From Marsupella aquatica (lineage: Eukaryota > Marchantiophyta), in NCBI GenBank assembly GCA_973895155.1, contig OZ316894.1, forward strand, positions 13,888,001 to 13,952,000: DNA of 64,000 bases, given 5' to 3'. Both the position numbers and the translations under genes were made by a program. Positions 1 to 11,654 of this stretch are shown piece after piece. Numbering within the stretch: position 1 is the stretch's first letter; every line of letters begins with the position of its first letter. The notes under the pieces were generated by a model. The model had not been told where the DNA came from. It saw only the letters and a list, made by a program, of their open reading frames with translations, and did not search any database.

Positions 1-370
1 AGGGATCCTGTTATTGATGGCCCTAAATAAGCCAAAATTACTGATTATTTTTGTCCTGTACATAAAGGTTTAGTGTGTGTCACTATTTAAGTTTTGAAAT
101 ATAAGATTATGCTATTAGTATGCATGTTTTGGTACAATTTCATTGTCTAAAATGTATTTGTTAGAGTCCTTTTGAGTCCTAAAATGATGTGACCCGTTGC
201 GTGACAAGTTCTTTTATCAATCTTTGAAGGACATATAAGGAAAGCTTCAAAGTCTCAAATGCTAGATAGTTTAATGAATGTTACCAACCTATAGGATGTT
301 TATTAAGTATAGTACATTAAATTTTCTACATCATCTCATTACACCCTAAAAATGATATCCTAAAGCATAA
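1..370. other. AT-rich flank, no gene seen
   Basis: No convincing reading frame, RNA gene or repeat is visible. It lies downstream (in the - direction) of the gag remnant and may be decayed sequence of the same element, but no pol motif can be read in it. Confidence 0.4.
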
Positions 371-2108
371 TAAACTATGGTCACTTTTGAGTGTGACGTT
401 CCTTTTGGGTCCTCCAATTGTGAATGAGGCCATTAGTGAATCCCCTAGCCTCTTGCTGCCAAAATTTCTTGGCAATCACCTCTGGATCAACGGTTTGCTC
501 CACCTCTCTAGTAAGCAAATAGCCTGGGCTCTTCTTAGCACCTTTCTTTGGGGTGTCGGTATCCATTGAGCTTCCATGGGGAATTTCTTCTTGACTCTTG
601 CTTGTGGACGCTTCAGGCTCCTCAAATCAAACTCCTTTCTCTTTGGCTTGACGTGTGAAGCGAGGTCCTGCTTTGGGTCTCTATTGCTTTTCTCTCCTTT
701 GGGTTTCTTCCATAGAAGTGCCTTCATACCTCCTCTTATCTTCCACAGCGGCATTCCATGCTGCTCCTACTTCCGCAGTGATAGAGTTGATCAACACAGG
801 CACATCCCAACTGGATTTTCTCCGGATACTTTCCGCAAGTCTCTTCCTCTCAATAATATCAAGATGTTCTATGGAAGGCAGATCCTTCTTAACTTGAAGA
901 CTGAAGACAGAAGGATCACCATACATCGTTGCAGCACTAGAAACTTTCTCTCTCATTCTTTGTTCCACAATCTGCTTCATTCCTCCTCGGTTCACATTCA
1001 TTGGTATTGGCTCTCCAGAATCAACAAATGCAATCTTCCCTTCCACAAACTTGACATGTCAAAGTCGCAATGCTTCTGTCAGTTCTCCACAATCCCTTCT
1101 GTGATGCTCCTTGCTATCACACCACAAACAATTCCAATTTTTATTCAAGGTTGCTAGTGATGTTCCACCAGGGTTTTTGTTCTCCAAGGCTTGAATGGAA
1201 AGAGCAAGCTTTGCTATCATGTCTGTCAATGATGCTATGTTGCCCCCTTCTGTGATGCTGCCTTTGATTTCTTTTTCTCCTCCATCAGTAGTACTTTCTT
1301 CTTTGACTTTTCTCAAGTCTAGAATGGGACCTTTCGCCTCTTGATTGACTTCCCTTCTCCTCCTTTGCTTCGTCACCTTGTGGATTGCAGCTTCTGCTTG
1401 TTCCCAAGTGACTTCATCCGCATATGGAGCAATAACATCTAGAGCATTGTCCAACTCTACCCTCAAAGGTATATCAGCTGCACGGATCAAAAGACCCCCT
1501 CTTCTGAGACTGATTATTGTTAGATCCTTTGAAGATAGCTGATGGTAGCGCCTATTGAATTCGCTCAATAATTCTTTAGGTCCCAACTTCTTGTTTTTCT
1601 CTTGTACCCAACCAAGGAACATGGCTACAGTAACTCTATCTGGATCTTCAAATCGAAACTCCTCTTTCATCCTCATTTCAAATATTTTCCAATCCTCTTT
1701 GGCTCCTTTAGCAATCTTGGTGATGATGTCTTTCAATTCTGATTCCACCAATGATGCAAATTCATGAATGGTAACCTTCTCACTGATCTTGTGGATGGCT
1801 ACCTCTGTCCAATACTCTTTCAAGTACCGGGTTGCTCTTCTTCCATCAAACTGCCCAAACTTTGCTAACAAACCTTGTAAGCACTTGGTCATACGACTTG
1901 CTTCCTCCTTCTTCTGGTTCTCAGGTGCCTCTCTTCGTGCTTTGGCCTCCATCAAACTCATAAACATCTCAGTCATCTCTTCCATAGTTCCTCCTACCAT
2001 TGGGAACAACTTTTCCTTTGCTTCTATTTTCTATCAAGCTTTTTCTCTCATCAATATCCTTTTATCTTTGACACTAGCCTCAAGTTTCCCCAGTATGGTC
2101 GCCAACAT
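371..2108 (-). pseudogene. Decayed LTR-retrotransposon gag polyprotein
   Basis: One - strand frame can be followed from an ATG at 2108 to about 380, broken only by in-frame stops. The best-preserved part (2009-1059, 316 aa) is a highly charged helical gag region followed near its end by a CCHC zinc knuckle, CLWCDSKEHHRRDC (C-x2-C-x4-H-x4-C). After a TGA at about 1057 the frame continues (VDSGEPIPMNV, then DIIERKRLAESIRRK), with a further TAG near 681 and a TGA near 630, and ends in a segment containing YLLTREVEQTVDPEVIAKKF, typical of the gag-protease linker of Ty3/gypsy-type elements. Two adjacent stops (TGA TAG) near 2035 break the N-terminus. No RT follows inside the window. The stops are all TAG or TGA, as expected from CAG and CGA codons that lost a methylated C. 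Dead copy; the gypsy assignment is inference from gag style. Confidence 0.75.
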
Positions 2109-2260
2109 GTCTGGGGGGAAAATATGGTTCTTGAGGAAGCACCGGGCCTATGGCTGCTAGTGTCAAGAGAGAACTTAAGTTAAGATCATGATTACTATTC
2201 TAGACTGGGTAGCAAACACCACAAGGAATGGTTCTGTGGATGAAAGCACAACATCATAAC

Positions 2261-2435
2261 TGTTCCACATTAACAATGCTCTCCTTCATTACATTGTTAA
2301 TACTTTATACATATGGCGGTTGCCATGAGGTGGTTGCCTAAGTAGTTAGGGTTATAACCTCCTTGGGTTATAGTTCTAACCTTAGTTATATAGGTGTGGT
2401 AGACTTAACCTATGGTAAACCTATGGTGTGCAACA
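2261..2435 (-). repeat. copia 3' LTR (175 bp)
   Basis: Direct copy of 8268-8442. Being on the low-coordinate side of a - strand element, it is the 3' LTR. It ends next to the polypurine tract (AAGGGGGAG on the - strand) and is flanked outside by the ATAAC target duplication. Confidence 0.95.
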
Positions 2436-3356
2436 CTCCCCCTTGTATGCATCTTTGGTAATAAGAAAGATGTAGACATCTAAAGTCTACCTATAATAAC
2501 TATGATAAAGTATTTGCTAACTTCTGTGTTGAGGGTATTACATATGGAGGTGGGGTGTAACCTCATCAAAACCTCCCCTCCTTTCTTGTTGGGAGGAAAG
2601 AGTATTACCACCCCTCCTATACCCTATTTCAGCACTAAATCATATCTTTAATTTTGGTCTAACTTTGCTAAGTGAGACTAAATAAGTAGTCTTTGTATAT
2701 GGCTAAGTCTGTTTAGGAGTTAGTCGAGTTGAGTAGTTTCGTTAGGTTTTATGGCCTCGTAAAATTTAGGGTCGTATTTTCGTGAGAAGTCGAAATGAGG
2801 TCGGCCCGTTTGTGAGTAACTGGCTGGAAACAAGATGGAACAGGGCTGCGATGTGGTTGAGTCGGGGGGAACGAAGCTGCGAGTCGCAATAGTGATGCAG
2901 TAGGTCGATGGGCGATGGGCGATGGTGAGCGCGCGATCAGTCGTGGGTGCGCGAGTAGTTGATACGAATGGTGTGTTCGTAATCGGATGTCACTTGGGTT
3001 TGGTGAAGAGTCTGCAGGTGCGTGATTTGTGTGGAGCTCTTGCTGTTGAATAGGTAAGTGCTTGACTTCTGTGAATTCGGCTTGGGCTTGATTGAATTCA
3101 GTTCTTGTATCGGCTCAAATCTTTCCATTTGGTTTGGTGTTTCGTAGGTGCTTGGCTGTGTTAAGTTCGTCACGATCTTGCCTCAGTTCGGTTCTTGCAG
3201 CAGTTGTTTATAAATCTGTGTATTTTGGCCTGCGCATTCATTTTGTGGTTTCCCGGTTTGCTGCTGTGTGGATGTGATCCTCATAATTCTGAAGTTGAAT
3301 GATTCTTGTAATGCTGTGAGCGCTTTCTCCCCCTGAATGTTGAATATTTGATTTTC
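2436..3356 (-). other. Long 3' non-coding tract of the copia element
   Basis: About 920 bp separate the end of the RNase H frame (stop near 3357) from the 3' LTR. No conserved domain is visible in any frame; 2700-2940 is richer in CG dinucleotides than its surroundings. A short ORF (3173-2937, - strand) has no recognisable content. The length is unusual for copia elements with such short LTRs; it may hold an acquired or decayed extra region. Confidence 0.5.
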
Positions 3357-6300
3357 ATTTGATGACCTGTAAAATTTCAGACAGACTGCGCATGCCAATT
3401 GATTTGGTGAGTATGGAATGTAGAACTGGAGGTAGTGGCTTCGTGAACATGTCTACTGAGTTTTCAGAGCTGGGTATCCACTGGACGTCAATTGTTTCCC
3501 CCTATTGCTCATGTGTAAAGAAGAATTTGGGAGAAATGTGTTTTGTCCTGTCTCCTTTTATAAATCTAGCTGCTATCTGTTCGATGTAGGGTTTATTATC
3601 TTCATAAATAACAGTAGGTGTGTTGAGCTGTGGCATACCTGTGGTTTCTTGGATGTAATTGATAACATTTCATAACCAGATACATTCGCGGCTGGCCTCG
3701 TAAAGAGCTATAATTTCTGAGTGGTTTGACGAAGTAGTTGTCAAAGTCTGCTTGTTGCTCTTCCATGAGAGAGCAGTCGGACCAATCTTAAATACATATC
3801 CTGATTGCGACTTGGCATCAGCTGTATCAGATAGGTAGCCAGCATCAGCGAATCCTGATAATGTGAGCTCCAGCGTATTTGGATAGAAAAGCCCTAAGTC
3901 AATGGTGCCACAGAGGTAACGGAAGATTTGTTTAACGCCATTCCAGTGCCTGATTGTTGGTTGAGCACTATGGCGAGCAAGTAGGTTTACTGCAAACGCT
4001 ATATCAGGTCTTGTTTGTGAAGCTAAGAATAATAGGGCTCCAATGGCCGACAGGTATGGCTTATCAGATCCAAGTAGTGGTTCTTCCTCTGTTTTCTTCC
4101 TGAAAATATCTTTCTCTCTATCCAAGGATCGTAGGTCCATTGGTGATCTCACTGCCTTTTCTTTATGCATATCGAATTGTTTCAATGTCCTTCGGGTATA
4201 TGTAGATTGATGGAGTAGTATTCCATGTGAGAGATGTTCGAACTGTAGTCCGAGGCAGAATTGAGGTCATCTACGTAGATGGCCACTATGATGATTTCGG
4301 GTCCTTCTTGTTTAATAAACAAGCATGGGGTAAGATCAGATGTCTTGAAGTCCATGGCCAACATTTCTGTTTTAAAATGTCTGTACCATGTTCGCCCACT
4401 CTGCTTCAGACCGTACATGGATCTGAGGACCTGAACAGCAAATCGGATTTTTGCAGTAAGTGCTTTCTGAGTGGGTACTAACTTAGTAGAAGCGTCCCAT
4501 CCGATTGCCTTAGCAGTAGTATGTAGTACTGATTTGTTGGTGTGGCCGAAAGGGCCATCACTGGTATGAGTTTTCTTTTGTATGGGGGTCTCCCCCTGAA
4601 TATGGTGTTCAACCCTTTTGATTAATTCGGGAGGAGCCTCCATGTAAATAATATTTTCCAGGTGGCCATATAGGTAGGCAGTAACAATGTCAAGTTGGTG
4701 CATTGTCAGGTTGTGGTGAAGGGCGAATGCAATTAAGTACCTATAGGTAATAACGTCCATGACAGGAGAGTATGTGAGGTCATAGTCTCTCCCAGGGATT
4801 TGTGTAAATCCCTTTGCTACGAGTCTAGCTTTGTATCTCACTATTTTGCCCTGGGCGTCTCGCTTCTTGACGAATGTCCATTTGTAGCCTGTGAGATGGG
4901 TGTCAGGTTGGGCAGGTGTTATGGGGCCGAATACCTGCCGTGAGATGAGTGAGTCTAGCTCGGAGTTGATGGCCTCCTGCCATTTATCCCAGTCAGGTTG
5001 TTTTCTGGCTTCTGTGATAGTTGTGGGATCAGGTAAGTCCCCCATTATCTCCTTGGAAATTTGAAATGCAAATGTGTTGTCTAGGGTGGTGGTTGATCTA
5101 TCTCTGATCTTGCCTGTGAAGTTATAGTTAATGGCTATTTCTTCGTTTGCTGTGGTTCGCACGGGTGCCTCTGGTTGAGGTTGTGTTGCAATGGGGGGGG
5201 GGTAAGTTGGTTCTTCTCTATCTGGGGTTCTTGTCCCCAGCTCCAGGTGGGCGTCCTCTCTTCTTTCGTGGTTCAGCAGTAGTTGCTGGTGGTTCAGTTA
5301 TGTCTATTCTTGAGGGGGCGTTGGTGGCAGGGACGTGTGACCTGGTGACCTGGGCTACATCCGCAAATGCGTCAGGTAATTCCCCCATAATTCTGGTGAG
5401 GTGCAGTATTCGTTGTACCTCTGTGTCGGCTAGTGCTGTCCTTGGGTCGTTCCAGAATTGGGAGGTTATTTGCCAAGCAATTTCTTTGGATGGGCTATCT
5501 GTTGTTTTCTGGCCTGTACTGAGTTTTGGGAATGTGTCTTCATAGAAATGGCAGTCGGCAAATCGGGCCTTATATACATCTGCTGTAGTGGGCTCCAAAT
5601 ATCTGATGATGGACGTGGAATCAAATCCAATGTATATGCCCTTTTGGCGTTGAGGTCCGAGTTTGGTCCTTTTTGGTCCCATAATTGGAACCAGGACCTG
5701 GCATCCGAAGGTTCGAAGGTGGGTCAGTGATGCTGTGGTGCCAAATGCCAAATGGTGAGGTGAGCTTGTGTTAAATGCTGATGGTCTATATCGTAGGAGA
5801 GTAGCCGCATGGAGGATGGCATGTCCCCATGCGGCTGGTGGTAATTGACTCTGCATTATGAGTGGTCTCGCTATGGACTGTAATCTTTTGATGAGTGATT
5901 CAGCGATTCCATTCTGGAAGTGTACGTATGCAATTGGGTATTCGACCTCTATACCAGCTGCAGTGCAGAAGTCGTCGAAGGTTCTGGAGGTAAATTCTCC
6001 AGCATTATCGACTCTGATTGTTTTTATTGGGTGATCAGGAAACTGGGCTTTGAGTCTTAGGATATGTGCTAACAGTCTGGGGAATACCAGGTTTCGTGTG
6101 GATAGCAGGGAGACCTGTGACCACTTTGATGAGGCATCTATGGTGGCTAAGAAGAAGCGGAATGGTCTGCTAGGTGGGTCAACAGGTCCGCAGACGTCTG
6201 CGTGGATTCTCTCCAAGAATTGAGGTATTCTTCTGTCTGTTGTTGATGGAGCTGGTCTAAGTGAGAGTTTACCTCGTGAGCAGGCAAGGCAAGGATTTCT

Positions 6301-7860
6301 CAGTGAGGTTGGGTGAACCGTTCTTGGGATGCCTTGAGTGTCTTTGATAATTTTGTGGAACATCTGTGTTCCAGGGTGGCCCAGTCTACGATGCCACATC
6401 TCAGTAATGGATGGTGATGGTGAATCTACATGAAATGTATGTATCTCAATGGCGTAAAATCCCTGTTGAAGAGCTGTGAGTGTCTCCTTGACGTCTATGC
6501 CATGCTGTGTTTTGGCAACGATTTGGAGAACTTCCTGGGATTTATGGCTGCTAGTGTATATGTGCAGGTCATTGTCACAGATGTCCTTGAAGCTGAGGAG
6601 GTTTCGTGTGGCCTTGGGAGCAAAGATTGCGGATTTAATGTTGATAATTGTGCCCTTTGGTAGTATCAGAGTCACAGGGCCATGTCCCTCTTCTAAGTTG
6701 TGGCTGCCCATTATTGTGGTGACTCGCCTCTGTGATGGGGTAATGTATTCAAAATAGTCTCTGGTCCGTAGTATCGAGTGGGAGGTTCCACTATCTAGTA
6801 TGCAGTAGTTGGGGCCTTCAAGCGCTTTCGTCATTTCTGATTGTAGTGCTAGGTGTATTTCAGGGAGGATGTCGGGGGATTCTAGGAATGCTCCATGGGC
6901 CTCATATTGATCATTGTGTAGACTCTTCTGGTAGAGTTTGACTAGATGGGCTGGAGCCCTGCATATTCTCCTAATGTGGCCTTTAGTGCCACATCTATTG
7001 CAGATTGGTGAAGTGTCGGACTTATCTGAGTTGTATTGTCGATTGGAGTTTTGTTGTCTCTGTTGATTACTGTTGCTCCTTGTCCAGGTGTTGCGGAATG
7101 TGCTGCTTCCCCGACCCCGTCCTCCGCGAAATGAGTTTCTGCCACCTCGTTGGAAGTTGTTTCCTCGTCCTCTATATGAATTTCGTCCTCTGAAGTTCCG
7201 ATTCCCTCGGAAGGTGCTTGCAGATCCCCTCCGCACATCATTAAAGTGAGCTTCTGGATTAGGATTTGGTGGGAGGGTGCCTGGTGGCCTATGTTTGGTA
7301 TTTTGTAATAGCAAAATTTGGTGTTTTTCCGCAAGCAACATGTGTGCAATTAACTCTGAGTAGGTTGTAAATCTCATATTGCGGTATTGAGTTGATATTA
7401 CCAAATTTGTTGAATGAAATGTTGACAGGGTCTTCTCGATTTGTTCTTCTTCTCCAACCGGGTGGCCGCAAATCGCGAGTTGTGATACAATGCGAAATAA
7501 TTCGCTATTGTATTCAGGAATTGTCTTGTAGTCCTGTACCCGGAGGTTCACCCAGTCGTGCCTCGCTGCTGGTAGGAAGACTGTTCTTGTGTGGTCAAAT
7601 CGAGCATGTAGTTCATCCCAGAGTTTCCGGGGATTATACTCATTCATGTACTATCTCTTTAGTGACTCGGCAAGGTGATGTTGTATAAATATGAGAGCTT
7701 GTGCCTTCTACTATAGGGTAGGCCCATTATCCGTAAGGATGGTGTCTTGTAGGTTTTTCGATGTGAGATGTGCCTCTGCATCGATGGTCCATGACAAGTA
7801 ATTGGAGCCATCGATTGCTAGAGCTTGGAAATGTAACTTTTCTATCGTGTTATTCGTCAT
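3357..7860 (-). pseudogene. copia gag-pol polyprotein (broken)
   Basis: Gag starts at an ATG at 7860 (MTNNTIEKL) and is broken by TAG TAG at 7713-7708 and TAG at 7653-7651; it is open from 7647 to 5218. That stretch carries a UBN2-type gag region, an Arg/Gly-rich tract, a CCHC knuckle (CNRCGTKGHIRRIC), the protease motif ILDSGTS, a GAG-pre-integrase region (MWHRRLGHPG) and an integrase core (HADVCGP, VDNAGEF, QNGIAES). A TAG after DKNPR and a G10 homopolymer (5193-5202) shift the frame into the RT (5162-4182: ARLVAKGFTQ, QLDIVTAYLYGHL, MYGLKQSGRTWY, AIYVDDLN). A further frameshift near 4210 leads to the RT C-terminus and RNase H (4185-3670), which runs on to about 3357 through a TGA (ECIWL-stop) and a TAG (HEQ-stop). 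All expected copia domains are present. Confidence 0.93.
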
Positions 7861-8267
7861 GTCGGGATTTGTGATGGATTGAGACTAGGGTTGTCTCGCT
7901 CAGCTATAATGTTGGAACTAAATAGAATTTCGGGTTGTAAACTTGTGAGTAATCGATCTGCTCTCAGCCGAAATAAATTTGGACAAAATCTCTGTCGAAT
8001 TGTGTCGAAATTTTTGTGAGTTGATTCTATGGTTTCGACTCTACCTCGATCTTGAATTGTCTAAACTGATTCGCTTCTGCTCATCTATATGGCTATGCAA
8101 TTGAATGTGTATGCGATTGAGTCTGCCTATGCAATTGAATGTGTGTGCAATGGGTTGATGAAGATTCTCAAGGATGTCCACGAAAAACTGAATCCTGTCT
8201 AAGGCATCCTATTCGAGGGCCATCCGAGGTGGGAGCTAAAAAATCGAGTACAATCGTGCTGATAACG
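7861..8267 (-). other. copia 5' leader with primer-binding region
   Basis: Untranslated leader between the 5' LTR and gag. The sequence next to the LTR (CGTTATCAGCACGA on the - strand) occupies the primer-binding position. By eye it is not the canonical initiator-tRNA-Met complement TGGTATCAGAG, so the priming tRNA is undetermined. Confidence 0.55.
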
Positions 8268-8442
8268 TGTTCCACATTAACAATGCTCTCCTTCATTACA
8301 TTGTTAATACTCTATACATATGGCGGTTGCCATGAGGTGGTTGCCTAAGTAGTTAGGGTTATAACCTCCTTGGGTTATAGTTCTAACCTTAGTTATATAG
8401 GTGTGGTAGACTTAACCTATGGTAAACCTATGGTGTGCAACA
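8268..8442 (-). repeat. copia 5' LTR (175 bp)
   Basis: Partner of the repeat at 2261-2435, identical apart from one C/T difference. It holds the promoter of the - strand element by position. The outside flank is the target duplication ATAAC at 8443-8447. Confidence 0.95.
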
Positions 8443-8447
8443 ATAAC

Positions 8448-8691
8448 CATTTTCTCCATACCTACGGACTATTACCTCCTTGGCAGCTACCTTGGGTCGA
8501 GTTACAAAATGGATATCTCCCAACGAGAAAGAAACAGGAGGTTCATCGGAGGGAGGTTTGTTGAGATCCATCTCAATACAAGATAAAATTGTGCAAGCCC
8601 AATCTTGCCCATAAACTACATAAGGGTATACAATTGGCTCTATTGAATTTAACATCGCAGTTGCAAATGCTTCTCCAAAGTGAAAAGTCAT
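8448..8691 (-). pseudogene. Unrecognised ORF fragment interrupted by the copia insertion
   Basis: An open - strand frame of about 87 aa (MTFHFGEAFATAMLNSIEPI...) runs up to the copia insertion. Removing the copia with one ATAAC copy lets the frame continue into 2260-2170 (...GENGY then DVVLSSTEPFLVVFATQ), ending at a stop about 70 bp before the gag remnant. The copia therefore landed inside a reading frame, probably part of the same older retroelement as the 371-2108 gag because strand and spacing agree. I do not recognise the protein; no zinc finger, protease or RT motif is visible. Confidence 0.45.
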
Positions 8692-8959
8692 AATTATGCT
8701 GACGCATTATCTCTTTTTGGAGTACATGAATTCTAATAAGGAAAGGATTAGGGAGAGGAAGAATAGGTACTGGTCTGGGCATTATCGTACTATCAAATAT
8801 TCCATCTAACTAATATTCATTCTAATGACAAGATATAGAATCATTCAATGAAAAGATCATTTATTTCAAATAAATACTATGCATTGAGTTAACTCTAAGT
8901 ATATACATGCAGATGTTTATCTTAATAAATTTATCTTCTTTTGAATAAAAATACTATCT

Positions 8960-9219
8960 GAAAGTCCAACGCATATAAATTACCACTGACTGAGTTAAGT
9001 TCCAAGCCAGCGTGCATGCGTGGGTCTACTTCATAAGGGTTTCACCTAAAAGGAGCATAAGATGTTAAGGTATTGTTGAGTACTTTGCAACTCTTTAGGA
9101 CTTAATAATCATCTCCCATCAAATGATAACATTTTTTGAAGGTCCAACTCATACAAAATATCTCTGGCTGAGCCAAAGCTCTAAGCAAGCGTGTATGAGT
9201 GGGTCTACTTCATAAGGGT
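8960..9219. repeat. Two degenerate copies of an ~80-bp repeat
   Basis: 8960-9040 and 9138-9219 share blocks such as GTCCAACNCATA, GACTGAG/GGCTGAG, CCAAGCCAGCGTGCATG / CTAAGCAAGCGTGTATG and GTGGGTCTACTTCATAAGGG in the same order. They are diverged direct repeats about 178 bp apart, with no coding capacity seen. Confidence 0.7.
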
Positions 9220-9435
9220 TATATTCATAGAGGAGGTCACCAAGTCCAATGGATTCTTAAGGCTTCATAACTTAGTTAATGAAAGATGGGGAGTGAGGAG
9301 AGAGAGCCCCTCTCCTCTTTATTTATAGTGCTCACACCTCAAGCACACGGATCAAGCATGGCACACGGATGGAAGCCATATGTCATACATCCAAGGCAAG
9401 TAAGTGTGCTAGTACTGTAGTTACGTGAGTGGAGC

Positions 9436-9920
9436 AACTGTAGACAGTACACTGTAGTATGCACACTATAGATCGTACATTGTAGCATGCATACTGTAGA
9501 TCATACACTGTAGCATGCATACTGTAGATCATACACTGTAGCATGCACACTATAGGTCTTGCACTGTAGCATGCACACTGTAGATCGTACACTATAGCAT
9601 GCACACTGTAGGTCTTGCACTGTAGCATGCACACTATAGATTGTACACTATAGCATGCATACTGTAGTCCGTGTACTGTAGCATGCACTCAGATCATACA
9701 CTGTAGCATGCATACTGTAGATCGTACACTGTAGCATGCACACTGTAGGTCGTGCACTGTAGCATGCACACTGTAGATCGTACACTATAGCATGCATACT
9801 GTAGACCGTGTACTGTAGCATGCACTCTCTAGATCATATACTGTAGCATGCACACTGTAGATCGTACACTGTAGCATGTACACTATAGGTCGTGCACTAT
9901 AGTATGCACACTATAGACTG
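9436..9920. repeat. 28-bp tandem repeat array, about 17 copies
   Basis: The unit approximates CACTGTAGCATGCA followed by TACTGTAGATCATA (28 bp), repeated with point changes (ACTATAG/ACTGTAG, GATCGTAC/GGTCTTGC). Each unit contains the palindrome GCATGC. Because 28 is not a multiple of 3 and the array lacks stops in one frame, it gives a spurious repetitive - strand ORF (9688-9383). Copies are adjacent without spacers and vary throughout, so this is a minisatellite, not a CRISPR array. Confidence 0.9.
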
Positions 9921-10103
9921 CATATAATGCAAAAATTCAAACTACTATCCTATACTACTAAGCTATACTTAGGAAGAACTTACTAAATAAAGAATCCCCA
10001 CGACAACGCTCAATTTGGTAAACTCTCCTTCTATGAAGATTGCATCTTTGGCAAGTAGAGGAGAGTGAGTTTCAGTTCTAGTTCATACCATTCTCATGAG
10101 ATC

Positions 10104-10846
10104 CTTGAGTATGTACATTTAGATATTTGGGGTCCACCGTTGGAATCGTCATTGGGTGGAGCCAAATATTTTGTGACATTTGTAGATGATTACTCTTGAA
10201 TGTGTTGGTTGTACTACATGAAGGAGAAGTCTAAAGTATTTGAGATCTTCAAGGAGTGGAAAGCCATGGTGGAGCTATAGATTGGGAAGGAGTTGAAGTG
10301 TGTTTGGTCAGATAATGATGGCGAGTATAAGTCCAATGAGTTTGATCAATTTAGTGGGGACCTTGGCCTCAAGCATCATTACATTGTACTGGAGATCCGC
10401 AGTAGAATGGAGTTGTAGAGCGGTTGAATTGGACCTTGCTGGAGAAAGCACACAGCATGCTATGTAAGTCCAAGTTGCCTAACAATTTTTGGGTTGAAGC
10501 TGTCAACCAAGCTGCATACATCTACAATCTGTCATTGCACAGTAGTAAGTTGATGCAAACTCCATTTGAGTTGTGGTATAAGAGACTTGCTAATTATACT
10601 AGACTCTGAGTTTTTGGTTGTGTTGCCTATGTTCACATTGAGTAGACACACATTATTAAGTTGGATCCCAAGTCTAAGAAATCAATTTTTCTAGGCTTTA
10701 GTCCTAGGCAGAAGGGCTATAAATTATGGGATCCTGTCGATTGCAAGGCATTTGTGAGCAAAAATATTGTTTTTGACAAAGAATGGTTGTCAAGACCCCG
10801 ATATAATCAGGAGGAACAGGTGGAGGACTACGGTGGAGCTTGGTAG
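10104..10846 (+). pseudogene. Ty1/copia integrase fragment
   Basis: The + strand frame reads HLDIWGP, GGAKYFVTFVDDYS, then a TGA, FKEWKAMVEL, a TAG, VWSDNDGEYKS, then after a disruption LEKAHSMLCKSKLPNNFW and finally FLGFSPRQKGYKLWDP. These are the copia integrase core (first two catalytic Asp regions visible) and the integrase C-terminal region. Neither LTRs nor gag, protease or RT are seen next to it. Stops and a frameshift near 10,400 show it is an old fragment, unrelated in strand and sequence to the element at 2.3-8.4 kb. Confidence 0.85.
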
Positions 10847-10849
10847 TGA

Positions 10850-11654
10850 TGAGGAAGCTGTTGGTCCCTCTGGTAGAGGTGCAATTTCTCAACCAAGGAG
10901 CTCCACAAGGACCAATTTCCCCTCATAGATTTGGTTTTGTAGATCCTCGTGTTTACGTTGTTGAGCACGACAATGATCCCAGTGCCCTGGGGAATCACTC
11001 GTCGGATTCTTAGAACCACGTGCAAACAAATGAAGGGTATTATTCAAAATACTACCCAATTAATAATTATAATCGCAAATTTGTAATGAAGGTGATTAAT
11101 TAACTCCTGATCATATATTATTTTTATTTCTATGCAAGGATATTACCACATAGTGTATGCCACGCGTCACTAGCAGATTGGTCCATGTGTCACTTTTGTC
11201 ACACCATTCTAGATAGTATTAGAGTGTATCGTACTATCTAGATCTGTATGTTTGGTATGTCTGCTATGAGCCAATAAGGTTTTGTTAGGTTTGTGTGAGA
11301 GGGTAGTTCTCTCTTGTGAGGCATTGAAAGGTTATCTTTCAATTAATGTTGAGCCTTGGAGAGAGAGGAGCTTGAGTGTGGCTATGGTGGCTGTGAGCTC
11401 CGCTTGTGTAACATGGATTCTTTGAGTAGGGCAAGGTGCGTTGGCTTGACATACGTGTGTGATCGGATCGGTGCGAGATAGATGAGGTATTGTTGATCGG
11501 GATCGTTGTGTCAATTGTTGAGAAGATTACATTGAAAGATCAGGAGCTTCAAACTCTTGTGCAGATAGAAGCTTAGTTTGAGTTTGTCGTTGACGATTTG
11601 CAGTAGATTGAATCAATTGGAGCTGTTGTTGTGATCCGTGGTACCTTGGATTGT
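10850..11654. other. No gene seen; host flank of the first solo LTR
   Basis: No convincing frame or RNA gene. The right part ends at the target duplication GGAGT (11655-11659). The flanks of both neighbouring giant-LTR insertions may belong to the leader or LTR of the + strand methyltransferase gypsy that resumes at 29,551, but I could not match them to a second copy. Confidence 0.35.

Larger units (their letters stand above)
2261..8442 (-). mobile_element. Ty1/copia LTR retrotransposon, complete but inactivated
   Basis: Two 175-bp direct repeats (2261-2435 and 8268-8442) bound the element; they start TGTTCCACATTAAC and end GTGTGCAACA on the + strand and differ at one position that I can find (T/C, in the AATACT.TATAC stretch). 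A 5-bp target duplication ATAAC flanks it (2256-2260 and 8443-8447). Read on the - strand, the polypurine tract AAGGGGGAG abuts the 3' LTR (complement of 2436-2444), and CGTTATCAGCACGA follows the 5' LTR at the primer-site position. Domain order gag-protease-integrase-RT-RNase H defines Ty1/copia. The coding frame has several TAG/TGA stops and at least two frameshifts, so this copy cannot move by itself. It interrupts an older frame that continues on both sides. Confidence 0.95.

Noticed and set aside
9383-9688. 101-codon - strand ORF with repetitive Cys/Met/Tyr-rich protein
   Set aside because: It is only the 28-bp minisatellite read in a stop-free frame; no start context or homologue is expected.
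9436-9920. Candidate CRISPR array
   Set aside because: No unique spacers of constant length between identical repeats, and the context is a eukaryotic transposon nest.
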